A model generated the notes under the pieces. The model made no database searches. It saw only the letters and a list, made by a program, of their open reading frames with translations, and was not told where the DNA came from. Source: Triglochin maritima (taxonomy: Eukaryota; Streptophyta; Magnoliopsida; Alismatales; Juncaginaceae). Taken from it: 64,000 nt of DNA. Shown in pieces: positions 61,332-64,000 of the stretch. Positions within the stretch are counted from its first letter, which is position 1; each line of letters opens with the position of its first letter. A program made the position numbers and the translations under genes. The stretch is from contig OY821777.1 of assembly GCA_963682175.1 (NCBI GenBank), forward strand, positions 7,209,501-7,273,500, written 5' to 3'.

Positions 61332-61954
61332 CTTACGAAGTGATTTTCTTGTCACAGTCGAGTAAATGTATAAAAAGTTTTGTGACTTAACTAAGAGATG
61401 AGTAAATGCGGATCCATTGTAATCTGATGGTTCATTAAGGCTATATTTCGATGACCCTTTCGGCCGAAGTTCTGTTAAGAAAAAAAATACTGCAGCAAGT
61501 GGACCCAATCATCCAAACAACCTAAGCCCCATTTGAGTTTAATTTAACGAAATGAATAAAGCCCAAGCAAAAGGAATTTGTATTGCGGAAATTAATGGTA
61601 ATCAAGAGCTCTGAGTTTGACATAATATGCTCTGGATTCACCTAAAAATTAGTTTTTACCAACCGAGAATTCACCCATGCAACCTAAGCGGACCCTGAAT
61701 CGATCATTAATAAATGAGACTAATTTTTCATATGATGCAACATATTCCAACAAAAAAGGTGTGAAAATGTGTTTAAGCTAGCTAAACTGTTATCTCTAAA
61801 CTCCATTAAACTGTTATTTTTGGTCGAATATCTATACATCAATTTGGGAGAAGTCAGAATCCAACATCGAGACGTTTCTATGGAACGTATAAAAAGCAAC
61901 AGTAAGGACACCAGTAGATAAGCCCTTAATGCATGCTTTCTTCTTTGACTGGAT
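61332..61954. other. 3' flank of the TGA bZIP gene
   Basis: Sequence downstream of the TGA gene. The out-of-frame extension created by the apparent one-base loss in its last exon would run down to a stop at 61720. Confidence 0.5.
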
Positions 61955-63198
61955 TTATTCGTGTCTTGGCCGGGCTTGCCATAGAGACTAAGCGCCCGGA
62001 GGCGGTGGAAGTACTCGGCGATGGCCAAGAAGCCGCCTGCCGCCTGCCGCGTGGTTAGGATTTGGTGGAGACGCCGTAGAGTTTGCTGTCTTAAGTTCTC
62101 CCCCTGCAAGAGCCCAAACATAGATGGTGTTAGAAAATGTTGTTGGAAGCACATAACTGAGCTTAAAGATCAATCTACAATTTGTTTTAATTTGCATTCT
62201 ACACCTTGTAACGTTTGGTATTAGAACTGGGTAATGGGCCGGCCCAGAACGGCCCGGCCCGTTACCGGCATGGTCAGGTGGCCCTGCCGTGCCGGCGGGT
62301 CGAGGGGTCCAGCTGCTGTGCCGGCCTGACACGGTACGAGACCCAAGTCTATTTGGTATATAGAAGTTATGCTTTTGTTAGAATCTATAAATTGCAGAGG
62401 AAAGAAGACAACTTACTCTTCCGAATTATTTGTGCTGTTTGTCGTGAATATATTCAGAATTACACATATACGTCATGCAGTCTAGTTTACTTCTATTTAG
62501 ATTCTAATATGGCAATAGCACTTGCCATAGTTGTTGTATGATAACTGAATACTGATCAAAGAAACAAGAAAGTCAACTACGACCAATTATTTCACGAATT
62601 GACACTACGAAACAATAATTTCGGTTGATTGACTAAAGCAACGGGCGTGTGAAAACCAATGCGTGCAAGATCTAAAATACAATATTACACTAGTATATAT
62701 ATATATTAAATTCCTGCGTCGATGTAAAACTACGGAACGAGAAGAAAACTCCAAACCGTGCATGCAATTGTCAACATCGTGCGCTTCTGTTTACAATGGC
62801 AACATGCACGTGTTACGTACGTGAATACTATTATACCAACCAAACCAAACCAGACGAGACGAGACGCAACCACCCAACTCAACTTCCTTTTAATCTCCAT
62901 GTCTACACTATACACCCTCCTCTCTTTAACGAGAGTAAATGAACAGATTAAAATGTACCTGTCGGACGAAGTCTTCTAAGGTGGAGAGTTTGTTGACGGC
63001 AAGGGCCATATGGCCCATGTAGTCGGCCATGTTGGAGGGGCAACTAAGCTCGTCGGAGGCGACCGTGTCAGATAAGGATTGGTGGAGGGCATCGAGGCCT
63101 TGGGTGAGAGCGTCCTCGGTCTCCCGCGTCGATTGTTGCAGACCACACATTGCCATGATTTGTTGCTCTGCCAAAGGCTCAATGTGTCTCAACACTAT
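61955..63198 (-). CDS. TGA: TGA-type bZIP transcription factor, C-terminal DOG1 domain (partial, frameshifted)
   Basis: Two exons on the minus strand, 62959-63198 (80 codons) and 61955-62103, encode the end of the DOG1 domain of a TGA factor: IEPLAEQQIMAMCGLQQST, MADYMGHMALAVNKLSTLED, then GENLRQQTLRRLHQILTTRQ and IAEYFHRLRALS. The wording is closest to the TGA9/TGA10 type. TGA factors bind TGACG elements and act in defence and anther development. Exons for the basic leucine zipper lie beyond the window. In the last exon the family's SSLW-ARPR ending is present only if one base is added after RALS: as it stands, SLYGKPGQ replaces it and the frame runs on to 61720. The expected stop TAA is still in place at 61955-61957. 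Confidence 0.85.
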
Positions 63199-64000
63199 CT
63201 GTTTATAAATAACAATATTAGAGGAAGCATGGGAACAAATAGGTTTTGATCCCCTTTTTTCGTATTTTGATATGTATTCCATAAAATAAAACAAAATGAG
63301 AATGACTTTTCGTTTGTGCGGTAAAAGTGAGAACGATCAATTTTGAAAATTAACTTGCTCAATACTAATTGGGCTTAGATAAGTTGGGGGGATCCATTGT
63401 CTTGAATCACAACAATTCCATTTTAATGTTTGGGAGATTGAGATATAAATAAGGATGAAGTAGTAGAGTAGATAAAATAAAAATCAATTTGCTCCATCAT
63501 TGGTAGATGGACATCATGTGGAAAAGTAAACAAAAACTTCCTACTCCCAATTAAATCAAATACATAATAAAATGAAGTAGAAGTGCACCATCAATCGGCC
63601 TGAAGATGAAATCTCAACTAAATTGAGACCCCAACATTACTTTTAGCAATTAATTAGTACGAAAATGAAAGAAAGGATAAATTTAATGAACTTTTAGTGA
63701 TTTAGAACTGCATTTATTCACATGAAAACAGCTTTTACACTAAAGATGTGTTGACTAAAAGTTACCTAAGACTTAAACTGCTAGACTTTATCTCTTTTCA
63801 TACTTTAGGATTTTATATCTTGACAAATATAAACGAAAGTTAGAAAGAAGATGATTCATTAGTCTATGTGAAAGGGAAATGAAAAGGAACAAATTAAAGG
63901 CAAAGTATGATTTATTGCCCTATATACTATTTTAGTAAATTTCTTTCTTTCCCAATCCTTCTTATTTTCATAATGCACAGCCCTAGGCTTGTTCCATTAA
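63199..64000. other. Intron of the TGA gene (to window end)
   Basis: No further exon of the TGA gene is recognised before the window ends. The sequence is AT-rich and intronic. Confidence 0.5.

Noticed and set aside
1..64000. tRNA, rRNA, CRISPR and bacterial operon features
   Set aside because: No cloverleaf with A and B boxes, no rRNA segment and no regularly spaced short repeats with unique spacers were seen by eye. Repeats here are transposon or satellite type.

Overview
This is nuclear DNA from a flowering plant. It has AT-rich intergenic sequence, exons separated by introns of tens of bases to several kilobases, GC-richer coding islands, plant-specific families (an IRK-interacting protein, an FTIP-type MCTP, a TGA bZIP factor) and a heavy load of plant transposons (MULE, PIF/Harbinger, copia and gypsy-like LTRs, RTE LINE). 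I cannot fix the order or family from sequence alone. There are no prokaryotic or organellar features and no CRISPR array.

Layout. 1-148 is the last exon of an unidentified plus-strand gene. 2.6-13.2 kb is a many-exon WD40-repeat gene, with a 2.2-kb solo LTR in one intron. 14.7-15.1 kb is a hairpin-rich Harbinger-type MITE. 16.7-18.2 kb is a MULE-like element with long terminal inverted repeats around a 15-nt-periodic minisatellite. 18.8-21.3 kb is a two-exon IRKI gene. 22.7-23.9 kb is a larger Harbinger relative that keeps a piece of transposase. 25.6-34.0 kb is a five-exon ABHD18-like alpha/beta hydrolase whose last intron (6.4 kb) holds a MITE, two tandem-repeat arrays and an RTE LINE remnant. 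36.0-41.0 kb (minus) is JMJ30/JMJD5. 42.8-44.9 kb is an intronless FTIP-class MCTP gene. 45.6-47.4 kb (minus) is ribosomal protein eL6. 49.2-53.0 kb (minus) is BRX1. 54.7-61.3 kb is a transposon cluster: a MITE split by a solo LTR, a truncated copia element with a 2-kb LTR, another MITE end and a further solo LTR. 62.0-63.2 kb (minus) is the 3' end of a TGA bZIP gene.

The genes are housekeeping (eL6 and BRX1, both serving the 60S ribosomal subunit) or regulatory (JMJ30, TGA, IRKI, MCTP). They do not form a cluster with a common function. Exon models were built by hand from splice consensus and reading phase. ABHD18, JMJ30, eL6 and IRKI close perfectly in frame. Three genes show apparent lesions: the MCTP gene lacks the first half of its second C2 domain, BRX1 has two extra bases in exon 7, and the TGA gene lacks one base near its conserved C-terminus.

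The best candidate for something under-described is the Harbinger-type family. Its members share a body and TIR-like ends, and carry GC-rich hairpins near one end. In several of these hairpins the arms change sequence together between copies while the loop stays TTAAC-like.
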